From contig JBBRQD010000019.1 of NCBI GenBank assembly GCA_038227045.1, positions 5,516 through 69,515 of the forward strand: a stretch of DNA of 64,000 bases, read 5' to 3'. A program made the translations under genes and the position numbers. A model generated the notes under the pieces. The model was not told the origin of the DNA. It did no database searches and saw only the letters and a program-made list of their open reading frames with translations. The DNA comes from JANXLS01 sp038227045. GTDB lineage: Bacteria > Planctomycetota > SZUA-567 > H5-PLA8. Shown in pieces: positions 26,047-33,185 of this stretch; position 1 is the first letter of the stretch, and every line of letters starts with the position of its first letter.

Positions 26047-27309
26047 ATGTCCGAAGGCCAGAACGAAACTCACATTCCGCCGGATGCTCCCACCGCAGCC
26101 GGCGACACGCCCAAATTGCGCACCGTCGTGAGTAATCGCATCGATTTTTCGGCGACGCTCGATGAATTTCAAGGGCCGCTCGATCTCCTGCTTTACTTGA
26201 TCAAAGAAAACGAAGTCGAGATCGCCGATATTTCCATCGCCAAAGTGTTCGACCAGTACCTGCTGTTCATGGATCAGGCCAGCCAATGGGATCTGCAACT
26301 CGCCGGCGAATTTTTGGTCATGGCCGTGACGCTCATGGAAATCAAGAGCCGCGAACTGCTGCCCGTGCAGGAAATGGCGGAAGAGGACGACGAGCTTATC
26401 GAGGATCCGCGCAGCGAACTGGTGCGGCAACTGCTCGAGTACCGGCGTTTGAAAGACCAGGCCAAAGCGCTTGAAGCGCTGTCGGAGTGGTGGCTCTGCT
26501 ACCATCCGCGCGGTGCGGCCGACGATATTCCCGAGCCGGTCAACGAAAACGACGCGGAAGCCGACCGTTCGCTGGCGCGCGAAGCGCTGGTCAGCGTCGA
26601 TCTGTATGGACTGTTCGCCGCCTACGAACGCGTATTGAAAGCGGTGCTCGCTCAGCAGCCGCGCAACATTGTGCTGGACACCGAATCGATCGACGACCGA
26701 ATTCAACGCATCGAACGGACGCTAAAATCGCGTCCGTTCGCCCGTTTCGTCGAACTGGTGCTCGATCCCTTCAACCGCGGGGATGTGGCGGCTACTTTTT
26801 TCGCGCTGCTGGAACTGGTGCGGCGGCGTTCGATCCGGCTGGTGCAAACCGAAGCATACGGCAACTTCGATGTGAATGCCCGCGATCCCAATGCGCCCGA
26901 CCACGAATCGCAAATGGAAAGCGCGGCCGCCGAAGCCACCGACCGCGACGCGCTCGACGCCAAAGTCCGGCAGGACGCGCTCGCGGCGCACGGTTTCGCC
27001 CAGCCCGGCGAGAAAGTGCAATTCAACCGCAAGCGTGGTCAAACACGGCCGAAATTCGAAGGCATTGTCCGCCCGGAAGACGTCGAAGAAATCGACGCGG
27101 AAGAACTTGAAATCGGCCGGCGCATCGACGCGATTCTGGCCGCAGCGGACGCCATCAGCGAACGCTTCGAACAAAGCCGCGAAGGCCGCATCCGCGACGA
27201 CCAGGCTGTGCCTGAGCCGGGGGCTGTGCCTGAGCCAGAAGCCGCGCCTCAGCCACCCATTGATCCGACACCGCCAACAAAAGCGCCGGAATCAGAGCCG
27301 CGCACGTAA
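26047..27309 (+). CDS. scpA: Segregation and condensation protein A
   Basis: ScpA is the kleisin of the SMC-ScpAB condensin that compacts and segregates the chromosome. The N-terminal kleisin signature is DEFQGPLDLLLYLIKENEVE. LAGEFLVMAVTLMEIKSREL and an acidic loop follow, then VRQLLEYRRLKDQAKAL. A winged-helix region with FFALLELVRRRSIRLVQTEA contacts SMC near residue 265. The protein has 420 residues against the usual 240-280. The extra part is an acidic linker and a Pro/Glu-rich tail. The last codons and the TAA stop lie inside the inverted repeat at 27293-27356, so the present C-terminus was shaped by that element. Confidence 0.93.
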   Translation: MSEGQNETHIPPDAPTAAGDTPKLRTVVSNRIDFSATLDEFQGPLDLLLYLIKENEVEIADISIAKVFDQYLLFMDQASQWDLQLAGEFLVMAVTLMEIKSRELLPVQEMAEEDDELIEDPRSELVRQLLEYRRLKDQAKALEALSEWWLCYHPRGAADDIPEPVNENDAEADRSLAREALVSVDLYGLFAAYERVLKAVLAQQPRNIVLDTESIDDRIQRIERTLKSRPFARFVELVLDPFNRGDVAATFFALLELVRRRSIRLVQTEAYGNFDVNARDPNAPDHESQMESAAAEATDRDALDAKVRQDALAAHGFAQPGEKVQFNRKRGQTRPKFEGIVRPEDVEEIDAEELEIGRRIDAILAAADAISERFEQSREGRIRDDQAVPEPGAVPEPEAAPQPPIDPTPPTKAPESEPRT

Positions 27310-27356
27310 GTAAGCGGCCCGCAAGATAAAGCCGCTTACTTACGTGCGCGGCTCTG
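27293..27356. repeat. 25-bp-arm inverted repeat, copy 2, overlapping the scpA stop
   Basis: The arms at 27293-27317 and 27332-27356 are perfect reverse complements around a 14-nt loop. The left arm is identical to that of copy 1 at 13349. The arm supplies the final codons and stop of scpA and ends 16 bp before the convergent HEAT gene. It may therefore act as a bidirectional terminator. Confidence 0.9.
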
Positions 27357-27372
27357 TAACGCGACGGAACAC

Positions 27373-27906
27373 TTAGAACACATTGTCCGTCCTGTCTTGG
27401 TACAATTCATACAATTCGACGAGCGTCGCTTCTGCTTCCTTGCGCACGAAGTCGGATTTATCATCGACCAGCGGCGCAATGCGGCGCATTAAGGTCGAAT
27501 CGCCGAAATAACGCAACCCGCACACGGCCTCGGTTCGAATCCAATAATGCTCGTCGGTCAGCGCACTCACTAAAATCGCTTTGGCTTTTTCGGTGCTCTC
27601 CAGTTTGTAATAATTGTGCTGCTGCTTTTTTATCATTACGATCAGGATCGTGTGTTTCAGATTGATTTGGTCTTTATCGAGCGAACGATAGGCGGAAAAG
27701 AGCAACTCTTCGTTTCCTTTCGCTTCGATGATATCCCGGATCGGAGCAGCGAAATCATTGTCGCCATAGTATAGCGTTTCGATCACGCCGCTTTTCAGTT
27801 TGTCTTTGAGAATGTCCAGTTCCGACGCGGAGCCGGCTGCTGTAAAAGCCGCGTTCGAGTTGAATGCTACCAGCAACAAGATCGAGAGAAGCATCGCCTG
27901 TCTCAT
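27373..27906 (-). CDS. Secreted HEAT-repeat protein
   Basis: The protein is 177 residues from ATG 27906. A signal peptide (MRQAMLLSILLLVAFNSNAA) is followed by helical repeats: LVSALTDEHYWIRTEAVCGL and RIAPLVDDKSDFVRKEAEAT match HEAT units. The start codon overlaps the stop of the upstream ORF as ATGA, suggesting translational coupling. The role is probably a periplasmic protein-interaction scaffold. The end lies close to the repeat at 27293. Confidence 0.75.
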   Translation of the reverse strand: MRQAMLLSILLLVAFNSNAAFTAAGSASELDILKDKLKSGVIETLYYGDNDFAAPIRDIIEAKGNEELLFSAYRSLDKDQINLKHTILIVMIKKQQHNYYKLESTEKAKAILVSALTDEHYWIRTEAVCGLRYFGDSTLMRRIAPLVDDKSDFVRKEAEATLVELYELYQDRTDNVF

Positions 27907-28217
27907 GATTTCTGTCTCCTGGCCCAATCCCAGAACGTCTCCGGCTCATGAAAGGTGGACGAATCGAGAACCCGCTTATGACCGACATTCCGCTCTCTTT
28001 CGAAAAAAAGCGCGTCGTCGCGTTGCACATGTGTGTAAATTCTTGCCCCAGCCGCATAACTTGAGCGCTCAATATCAGCCACGATTGCGCGCAATTCGCC
28101 ACGCATTTTAAATCGAGCAATTGCCTGGCCACTCTCAAAATCGTCAATGTATTTGACTTGATGAATGGGGCATCGCCACGCCGCGAGGGCACCGAATCGA
28201 TTCCATAAAAGACTCAA
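27903..28217 (-). CDS. Uncharacterised small protein translationally coupled to the HEAT gene
   Basis: About 104 residues read as a plausible protein (KYIDDFESGQAIARFKMRGE, later IYTHVQRDDALFFERERNVG, ending WDWARRQKS). The stop TGA overlaps the next start as ATGA, which is the main evidence that this is a gene. The frame opens further upstream at ATG 28271, but that lies within the terminator hairpin of the protease gene, so I prefer the TTG at 28217. The start is uncertain and no family is recognised. Confidence 0.45.
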   Translation of the reverse strand: MSLLWNRFGALAAWRCPIHQVKYIDDFESGQAIARFKMRGELRAIVADIERSSYAAGARIYTHVQRDDALFFERERNVGHKRVLDSSTFHEPETFWDWARRQKS

Positions 28218-28225
28218 ACTGCCGC

Positions 28226-28268
28226 AAAAAAACGGCCTTGCGCAACGAATTCGTTGCACAAGGCCGTT
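28226..28268 (-). terminator. Rho-independent terminator of the cysteine protease gene
   Basis: Read on the minus strand, a nested stem (AACGGCCTTG pairing with CAAGGCCGTT, and inner GCAACGAA with TTCGTTGC) is followed by a run of T from the A tract at 28226-28232. It lies 22 bp after the stop of the protease gene at 28290. Confidence 0.85.
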
Positions 28269-28289
28269 CACGTGATTTGCTATTTGAAC

Positions 28290-29786
28290 TTATTCTTCGC
28301 CGTCGTCTTCCTCTTCTTCCTCTTCATCATCCTCGTCGTCTTCGTCGTCTTCGTCGTCTTCGTCGTCCTCTTCGTCATCATCCTCTTCTTCATCCTCTTC
28401 TTCGTCCTCTTCGTCGTCCTCTTCGTCGTCTTCTTCGTCGTCTTCTTCTTCCTCGTCGTCATCATCATCGTCGTCATCGTCATCGTCGTCGTCGTCATCG
28501 TCATCGTCGTCGTCGTCATCATCATCATCGTCGTCATCATCATCATCATCGTCATCATCGTCATCGTCATCATCGTCGTCGTCATCTTCATCTTCTTCAT
28601 CGTCGTCCGTCGTTTCCACCGTTTCAGTCGATGTTTCGGTGGATTCGGTCGTCTCGGACGCGGCTTCCTCAGCCCTGACTTCAGCAATCGCTTCGCTCAC
28701 GGTGAATTCTTCGATCTTATCGAAGGACTCTGTTTCAACGATCTCGACGAAACTCTGGAATTCCTCCGAGACCACGGTATTGAATTCCAGCGTGGACGTT
28801 TCAAACCAACTGAAGGTGACCGCGGCATACGCGGCGATGGCGATTTCGTTGATGATGAACGTGACGCCCTCGCCGCCGTTCGTGACGGGCGTCTGATCGT
28901 TGATCCACGTGCTTTGTGGAGACGCGATGGGCACTTCGGGGATGAATGTCCAGCAATCGCCGTCGTTGAACTTATCGCACATGAGATAATTATAGGGCAT
29001 GTAACAGTAGCCTTTGTCGCCCCAGTCCTCGCCCCATGAATTGCGGACGATGAAGACTTCCTCGACGTCCGAGTAGCCCACGCAGCACATCGAATGTCCG
29101 CCATGTTCCGCGCGCGTCAACTCTTCGGGCTTGGGCATCGGCACCACGCCGCCGCGCTCGTTGCATTCGTCGAAGGAATCGAACAGCACGCAGCCGAACA
29201 CGATTGGATTGCCATCGGCAAGGCACTTCCGCCACGAATCCAAATTCAGCGGCACCTGGGCCTTCTCTTTGATTTTGAACTGCGACGCCTCCTGATACGA
29301 GGAGCGATTCGGCTGTTCGGTGATCAGCGGACGCTTGAATGGCCACGTCGGTTCTGCACACGCACCGAATTTGTCGAGACCTTCCATCGCGAATTGAATG
29401 ACGCTGCCGCCGTCCTCATCCTGATCGCCGTTCCGCCAGCGCGCGTTGTAGTAAATGAACAGCCGGCTTACATCGTAGTCTTTGCCGAGCGACCGTTTGA
29501 CCCCATATTCATAGGCACCCGCAACTGCGTTGGCCACGCAGGAGCTGGTCTTGCCCTGGTCTTCGACGGGAGTCGTGAAAGCGCGCAAATCGACTTTGGG
29601 CGGCAGTGACGTGTCTTGCACGGCGGCCGACGGACTGTATTGGGTCGTCGACGGCGCGGCCTTCATCGCTTTGTAGCCGACGATTTTTTTAGAAAAATCA
29701 AGGTCCGCGGCGCTTTTCTTCGCCGGTTTCTCGGCCTTCTTGATCTTTTTTTTCTTCTTGTCCGGATCTTGATCCTGATCGCTCAC
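28290..29786 (-). CDS. Papain-family (C1) cysteine protease with basic N-terminus and long poly-Asp/Glu C-terminal tail
   Basis: The protein has 498 residues. Residues 10-24 are strongly basic (KKKKKIKKAEKPAKK). The C1A catalytic domain (about 60-290) shows Cys83 in EDQGKTSSCVANAVAG, His231 in EHGGHSMCCVGYSD and Asn249 in VRNSWGEDWGDKGYCYM, so the Cys-His-Asn triad is intact. A second, strand-rich region (about 300-360) follows. From about residue 392 to the end nearly every residue is Asp or Glu. There is no signal peptide, so the mature location is unclear. The protease role is well supported. The tail may bind cations or basic proteins, which is inference. Confidence 0.9.
   Translation of the reverse strand: MSDQDQDPDKKKKKIKKAEKPAKKSAADLDFSKKIVGYKAMKAAPSTTQYSPSAAVQDTSLPPKVDLRAFTTPVEDQGKTSSCVANAVAGAYEYGVKRSLGKDYDVSRLFIYYNARWRNGDQDEDGGSVIQFAMEGLDKFGACAEPTWPFKRPLITEQPNRSSYQEASQFKIKEKAQVPLNLDSWRKCLADGNPIVFGCVLFDSFDECNERGGVVPMPKPEELTRAEHGGHSMCCVGYSDVEEVFIVRNSWGEDWGDKGYCYMPYNYLMCDKFNDGDCWTFIPEVPIASPQSTWINDQTPVTNGGEGVTFIINEIAIAAYAAVTFSWFETSTLEFNTVVSEEFQSFVEIVETESFDKIEEFTVSEAIAEVRAEEAASETTESTETSTETVETTDDDEEDEDDDDDDDDDDDDDDDDDDDDDDDDDDDDDDDDDDDDDDDDDDDDEEEEDDEEDDEEDDEEDEEEDEEEDDDEEDDEDDEDDEDDEDDEEEEEEDDGEE
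28293..28607 (-). repeat. Trinucleotide-repeat tract encoding the acidic tail
   Basis: About 315 bp of almost pure GAY/GAR codons form a low-complexity tract, seen on the plus strand as CGTCGTCATCATCG-type triplets. The only clear non-acidic codon is a Gly near the end. Triplet composition makes in-frame expansion and contraction likely. Confidence 0.95.
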
Positions 29787-30033
29787 GGTGATTCTCCTGG
29801 GGTGTTCGGGTGGACGGACAGCAACAATGGCGTGTATGGACTAGTAAGACGAATGGATTCGCGCGAAATGACGCATTTCGAAATAGTTCCGGCACCTTTA
29901 TAATTGAGAGGACCGAATTCGATAGTTTCTTCAAAATTGCGTCGGTCATAATATGGGCGGTCATCGCCACTTCAAACAGCATTTTCGCAGATTAATCAAT
30001 TCTTGAATATTGCCGAATCACGAGTGCGTATAA

Positions 30034-30616
30034 CACTTCAACGGCCAGCGCAAGCGCTCCAACTTCGGCACTATCCGCCGCAATTTTCCCGCGACCGTCG
30101 ATCTATTTTGCAACGGTCCGACCTTCGTCATGGTGCGCGAGATCGTCGAGGCCTTCGCGCCCGACATCGTCATCTCCGACGCCGAAACCTGGACGCATCA
30201 GGTCGCGGCGAGCCTGAAGATCCCGCGCATCGGGTTCGATCACATCGGCATTCTGGCGTACTGCAAACCGGCGCTCGATCCGCTGGATCGCGTCAAAGCG
30301 TGCCTGGACTCGTTTTGTTACCGGGCGCTGATGGGCCAGCCCGACCGAATTCTCGTTTCGAGCTTTTACGACGCCGCGCCGGCCGGGCGTGCGCGTGATC
30401 GGCACGCTGCCCCGCCAAACCGTTCGAGAATTGACGCCGACGAACGGCGGCCATCTGCTCGTCTATTTGAACCGCGGACAGGACCAACTGCATGCAGAAC
30501 TGCTTCGTCCATTGGAAGAAATCGGCTGCCCCGTTCACATTTACGGCACCGAGCAGCGTGGCCGTCAGGGCCACGAACAATCGACGCCTTCCCGACTTCG
30601 CAGATCTATGATTTGA
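30034..30616 (+). pseudogene. Decayed glycosyltransferase (MurG/UGT-like, Glyco_trans_1_3 type)
   Basis: Two consecutive reading frames give one family. From about 30034, with a stop just upstream and no start, RRNFPATVDLF, APDIVISDAETWTHQ and PRIGFDHIGILAYC read in one frame. Near 30375 the frame shifts by one, and RVIGTLPRQTVREL, GGHLLVYLNRGQDQLH and CPVHIYGTEQRGRQG continue the protein. The sequence then loses coding sense, so the acceptor N-terminus and the nucleotide-sugar-binding end are missing. With no 5' end, a frameshift and no 3' end, it should be non-functional. A peroxiredoxin gene starts 125 bp later. Confidence 0.75.
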
Positions 30617-30741
30617 TCGCGTGCGAAGGAATAGGAACGGAACTCGGCGACATTTCTGAATCCTTTTCAATCTGCTTCGTTGTATTCAAACATGGCGCGC
30701 GTCCGCGCCCGGAATGGAACCCCTTTTAGGAGTGCGAGAGC

Positions 30742-31236
30742 ATGTTGAAGATGGCATTGTGTGTTGTCATGGCAGTCTGCGCAGTATCGATTCATTCAGA
30801 GGATCTCAAAGTGGCCAAAGAAGGCGAGATGTTGCCGGATGTGTCGGCCGTCGATCAAACCGGCGCAACCGTGAAACTCACCGATTTTAAAGGCAAAACG
30901 GGCGTCGTCGTGTTTTTCATCCCGAAAGCGTTCACGCCGGGATGCACTACAGAATCGTGCGGATTCCGCGACGAATCGGCCAAGTACATCGAAAAAGGCT
31001 ACACAATCTTCGGCGCGTCGCGCGACGACGCGGCAACGCTCGCCAAATTCAAGGCCGAGTACAAATTGCCGTACTCGTATCTCTCCGATCCAAAGGGCGA
31101 ACTCGCCAAATCGCTGGGCATCACGCCGGGCAAGCGCGAATCCATTGTTATCGACAAAGACGGGAAGGTCGTCAAGATCGTCAAGACAGTCAACGCGTCG
31201 AAACACTTCACCGACTTGTTGATCGATTTGAAGTAG
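30742..31236 (+). CDS. Exported peroxiredoxin (BCP/Prx-Q type)
   Basis: The protein has 164 residues with a short signal peptide (MLKMALCVVMAVCAVSIHS). It reduces hydroperoxides through the peroxidatic Cys68 in KAFTPGCTTESCGFRD. Cys73 is the usual resolving cysteine of the BCP/Prx-Q subgroup. SYLSDPKGELAKSLGI and a C-terminal VIDKDGKVV strand complete the thioredoxin-like fold. A GGAG element precedes the start. A diverged paralogue follows at 31404, and the pair probably defends the cell envelope against peroxides. Confidence 0.92.
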   Translation: MLKMALCVVMAVCAVSIHSEDLKVAKEGEMLPDVSAVDQTGATVKLTDFKGKTGVVVFFIPKAFTPGCTTESCGFRDESAKYIEKGYTIFGASRDDAATLAKFKAEYKLPYSYLSDPKGELAKSLGITPGKRESIVIDKDGKVVKIVKTVNASKHFTDLLIDLK

Positions 31237-31403
31237 CGAGGGGCTATAGGTTAGGGGTTAGGAAAAAGCAATGCAAGGCTTTGCCTTGTCCCTAATCCCT
31301 GATTTCCAAATTCTCGATTCGACATTCGCAACAACCTTCGTATAACCTTAGTTCGAAGCGCTTTATAGGGTGTCAATTCCAATTTGAGGAGGATACTGCG
31401 AGT

Positions 31404-31889
31404 ATGCTCAAACACGCATTGTGTGTCACGCTTTTTTTCTGTGCATTTTCAACCTTTTCAGCCGAACTCAAACAAGGCGAATCGCTGCCCGATATTAGCG
31501 CCACCGACGAAAACGGCGCGCAACATGCGTTGAGTCTCTACAAGGACAAGAGCGGTGTCGTGATCTTCTTCTTCCCCAAAGCGTTCACCGGTGGTTGCGT
31601 CTGCGAGAACGCGGGATTCCGGGACTACATCGGCAAGTACAGCGATAAAGGTTTTACGATCCTCGGCGTTTCGCGCGACGAGCCGAGCACGCTTGTGAAG
31701 TTCAAACAGATCTACCGCCTTAACTACACTCTCCTCTCTGATCCCAGCGATCAACTGGCGCATTCACTGGGCGTCACGCCGGGCAAACGCGACACCATCG
31801 TCGTGGGCAAAGACGGTAAAGTCATCCGGGTCTACCACGACGTCGACGCGCCGACACATCACAAGACGCTGATTAACGATTTGAAGTAA
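31404..31889 (+). CDS. Exported peroxiredoxin paralogue lacking the usual resolving cysteine
   Basis: The protein has 161 residues, closely similar in layout to its neighbour at 30742. The signal peptide is MLKHALCVTLFFCAFSTFSA. Peroxidatic Cys65 is retained in KAFTGGCVCENAGFRD. The resolving position five residues later is Ala70, and an extra Cys67 forms a C-x-C with the active site. The mechanism may therefore be 1-Cys or use the CxC pair. A 167-bp spacer with its own GGAGG start region suggests it can be expressed separately. A rho-independent terminator follows. Confidence 0.9.
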   Translation: MLKHALCVTLFFCAFSTFSAELKQGESLPDISATDENGAQHALSLYKDKSGVVIFFFPKAFTGGCVCENAGFRDYIGKYSDKGFTILGVSRDEPSTLVKFKQIYRLNYTLLSDPSDQLAHSLGVTPGKRDTIVVGKDGKVIRVYHDVDAPTHHKTLINDLK

Positions 31890-31920
31890 CGCCCGATTCC
31901 ACGCCTCAGATCTCGAACAA

Positions 31921-31949
31921 AATGCGGACTTTCCAGTCCGCATTTTTGT
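31921..31949 (+). terminator. Rho-independent terminator
   Basis: A perfect 10-bp stem (AATGCGGACT with AGTCCGCATT) and a TTCC loop are followed by TTTGTTT. It ends the peroxiredoxin gene. The convergent DUF2752 gene ends 16 bp further. Confidence 0.9.
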
Positions 31950-31964
31950 TTGGCCCGATGCCCG

Positions 31965-32378
31965 TCAAACATTCGGTCCGTAAATCATTCTAAACACGCC
32001 GAACACAACCATCGCCGCGAGCACGAGAGGCACCAGCCACACGAACAGCGTTGAGCGGCCGACCCACTCCTTTAATCTGGGAGACCCGCGCGACAGCAGC
32101 GGCCATAGTGCGAGGCCCAGAGTGCCCGCGTAAAATATGAAGCTGAATGGGTTGAAATGCAGCGCGTCGGCGAAGCGCCCGTGCGAGATGGCGCAGAATC
32201 CGCGCGTGAGGCCGCAGCCCGGACAGGGCCTGCCGGTCGCCTGCTTAAACGAGCACACCGGAATGTTGGGCAGAGTTTCAGGCTTGAAAATCGCGCTGAT
32301 CGCCAGCACGCAGAGAGCGCCGAGCGAGGTCCAGTAGGTGAAGAATCGAATTGCTTTCCAAATCATGCCAGACTTCAT
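31965..32378 (-). CDS. DUF2752 membrane protein
   Basis: The protein has 137 residues. The family signature RPCPGCGLTRGFCAISHGRF with ADALHFNP lies after the first transmembrane helix. Further hydrophobic helices are FSFIFYAGTLGLALWPLL and TLFVWLVPLVLAAMVVFGVF. DUF2752 proteins are small inner-membrane proteins of unknown function, and the CPGCG motif may bind metal. The gene is single, convergent with the peroxiredoxin. Confidence 0.9.
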   Translation of the reverse strand: MKSGMIWKAIRFFTYWTSLGALCVLAISAIFKPETLPNIPVCSFKQATGRPCPGCGLTRGFCAISHGRFADALHFNPFSFIFYAGTLGLALWPLLSRGSPRLKEWVGRSTLFVWLVPLVLAAMVVFGVFRMIYGPNV

Positions 32379-32443
32379 AACGCAATAGCGGTGGCGATCA
32401 AAGGAAAGTAACGGGCGGCGTCAATTGAACGCCTGCAAAAACG

Positions 32444-32508
32444 TCCGAGGTCCAATATCCAAAAATTTAATTAATCGACTTTGGACTGTGGAGATTGGAC
32501 CTCGGACC
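32444..32508. repeat. Intergenic inverted repeat, 14-bp arms
   Basis: The arms GTCCGAGGTCCAAT (32444-32457) and its exact complement (32495-32508) flank an A/T-rich 37-nt loop. It lies between the DUF2752 start and the SWIB gene end, so it could terminate the SWIB transcript on the minus strand. It also resembles a dispersed repeat. Confidence 0.6.
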
Positions 32509-32539
32509 TTGGATCATTGATCACTAACGCGACGAAAGT

Positions 32540-32818
32540 TTACTTTACGAAATGCGCGCCGATCAGTTTGGTCATCTCAAACATGTCGACAACCTTCTTG
32601 CCGCCAAAAATGGGCAGGAGCTTTTCATCGGCGATAATCATTTTCTTTTTCGCCGGATCCTGAAGCTTGTGCTTCTTGATGTACGCCCAGATTTTCTTGG
32701 TCACTTCGGTGCGCGGAAGCGGATCTTTTCCGACGACCTTAGCCAATGCCTCATCCGGTTGCAGCGGCTTCATGAACGCAGCATTGGGTTTTCGTACGGG
32801 TTTCTTTTCCTTGGCCAT
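32540..32818 (-). CDS. SWIB/MDM2 domain protein
   Basis: The protein has 92 residues. A basic lead (MAKEKKPVRKPNAAFMKPLQ) is followed by the whole SWIB fold, with LPRTEVTKKIWAYIKKHKLQ, DEKLLPIFGGKKVVDMFEMT and KLIGAHF. SWIB domains occur in eukaryotic chromatin remodelling and MDM2, and as small stand-alone proteins in Chlamydiae, Planctomycetes and some others, where a DNA-compaction or topoisomerase link has been proposed. The bacterial role is not settled. An AGGAGG-like site precedes the start. Confidence 0.92.
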   Translation of the reverse strand: MAKEKKPVRKPNAAFMKPLQPDEALAKVVGKDPLPRTEVTKKIWAYIKKHKLQDPAKKKMIIADEKLLPIFGGKKVVDMFEMTKLIGAHFVK

Positions 32819-33185
32819 CCTTGAACCCTCCTAAAAATGTGAACGCTTTCCGGACTCCCCTGTCGATTTGACATATTGAAAAAGGGCCGCCGGTCCTTGG
32901 AACCGTATTAACTATGCCCTTTTTTCATAGGAGAGTCAATGATTCCTAGAGGGAAAATCGTCTATTTACGCGGTTTTGACGACAAAAATATGAAAAAAAG
33001 TGCAAAAACACGCCTGTTTTGCCAATAAACCGGATTTCCGGACCCGCGCGTTCGCTTCCCGCCCTTGGTCCAAATCCCACGCCAGCGCAAGAAATTTGAT
33101 GAAGAGGCCGCGAATTATTCACGTCTTTTTGATGTCGGGGGGAAAAACAAGTGAGCGCAGAGACATTGAACAGGAGGATAGAACG
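32819..33185. other. Intergenic region between divergent SWIB and PDZ genes
   Basis: This 367-bp region must hold promoters for both genes. I see an 8-bp inverted repeat AAAAGGGC/GCCCTTTT (about 32879-32925) that could be an operator or an attenuator, and a strong AGGAGG before the PDZ gene at 33172. The longer frame opening at 33000 lacks protein-like sequence before 33186. Confidence 0.5.

Noticed and set aside
28226..28268. Possible small RNA gene
   Set aside because: The nested stem followed by T residues on the minus strand, just after a stop codon, is fully explained as a rho-independent terminator.
28254..29039. Plus-strand ORF with long hydrophobic Val/Ile/Phe stretch, and a plus-strand ORF at 28238 rich in His/Arg
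   Set aside because: Both are reverse readings of the GAY/GAR triplet tract of the cysteine protease, not membrane or histidine-rich proteins.
30003..30398. Plus-strand ORF of 131 codons
   Set aside because: The real signal here is the glycosyltransferase remnant in another frame. This ORF is its Arg-rich shadow.
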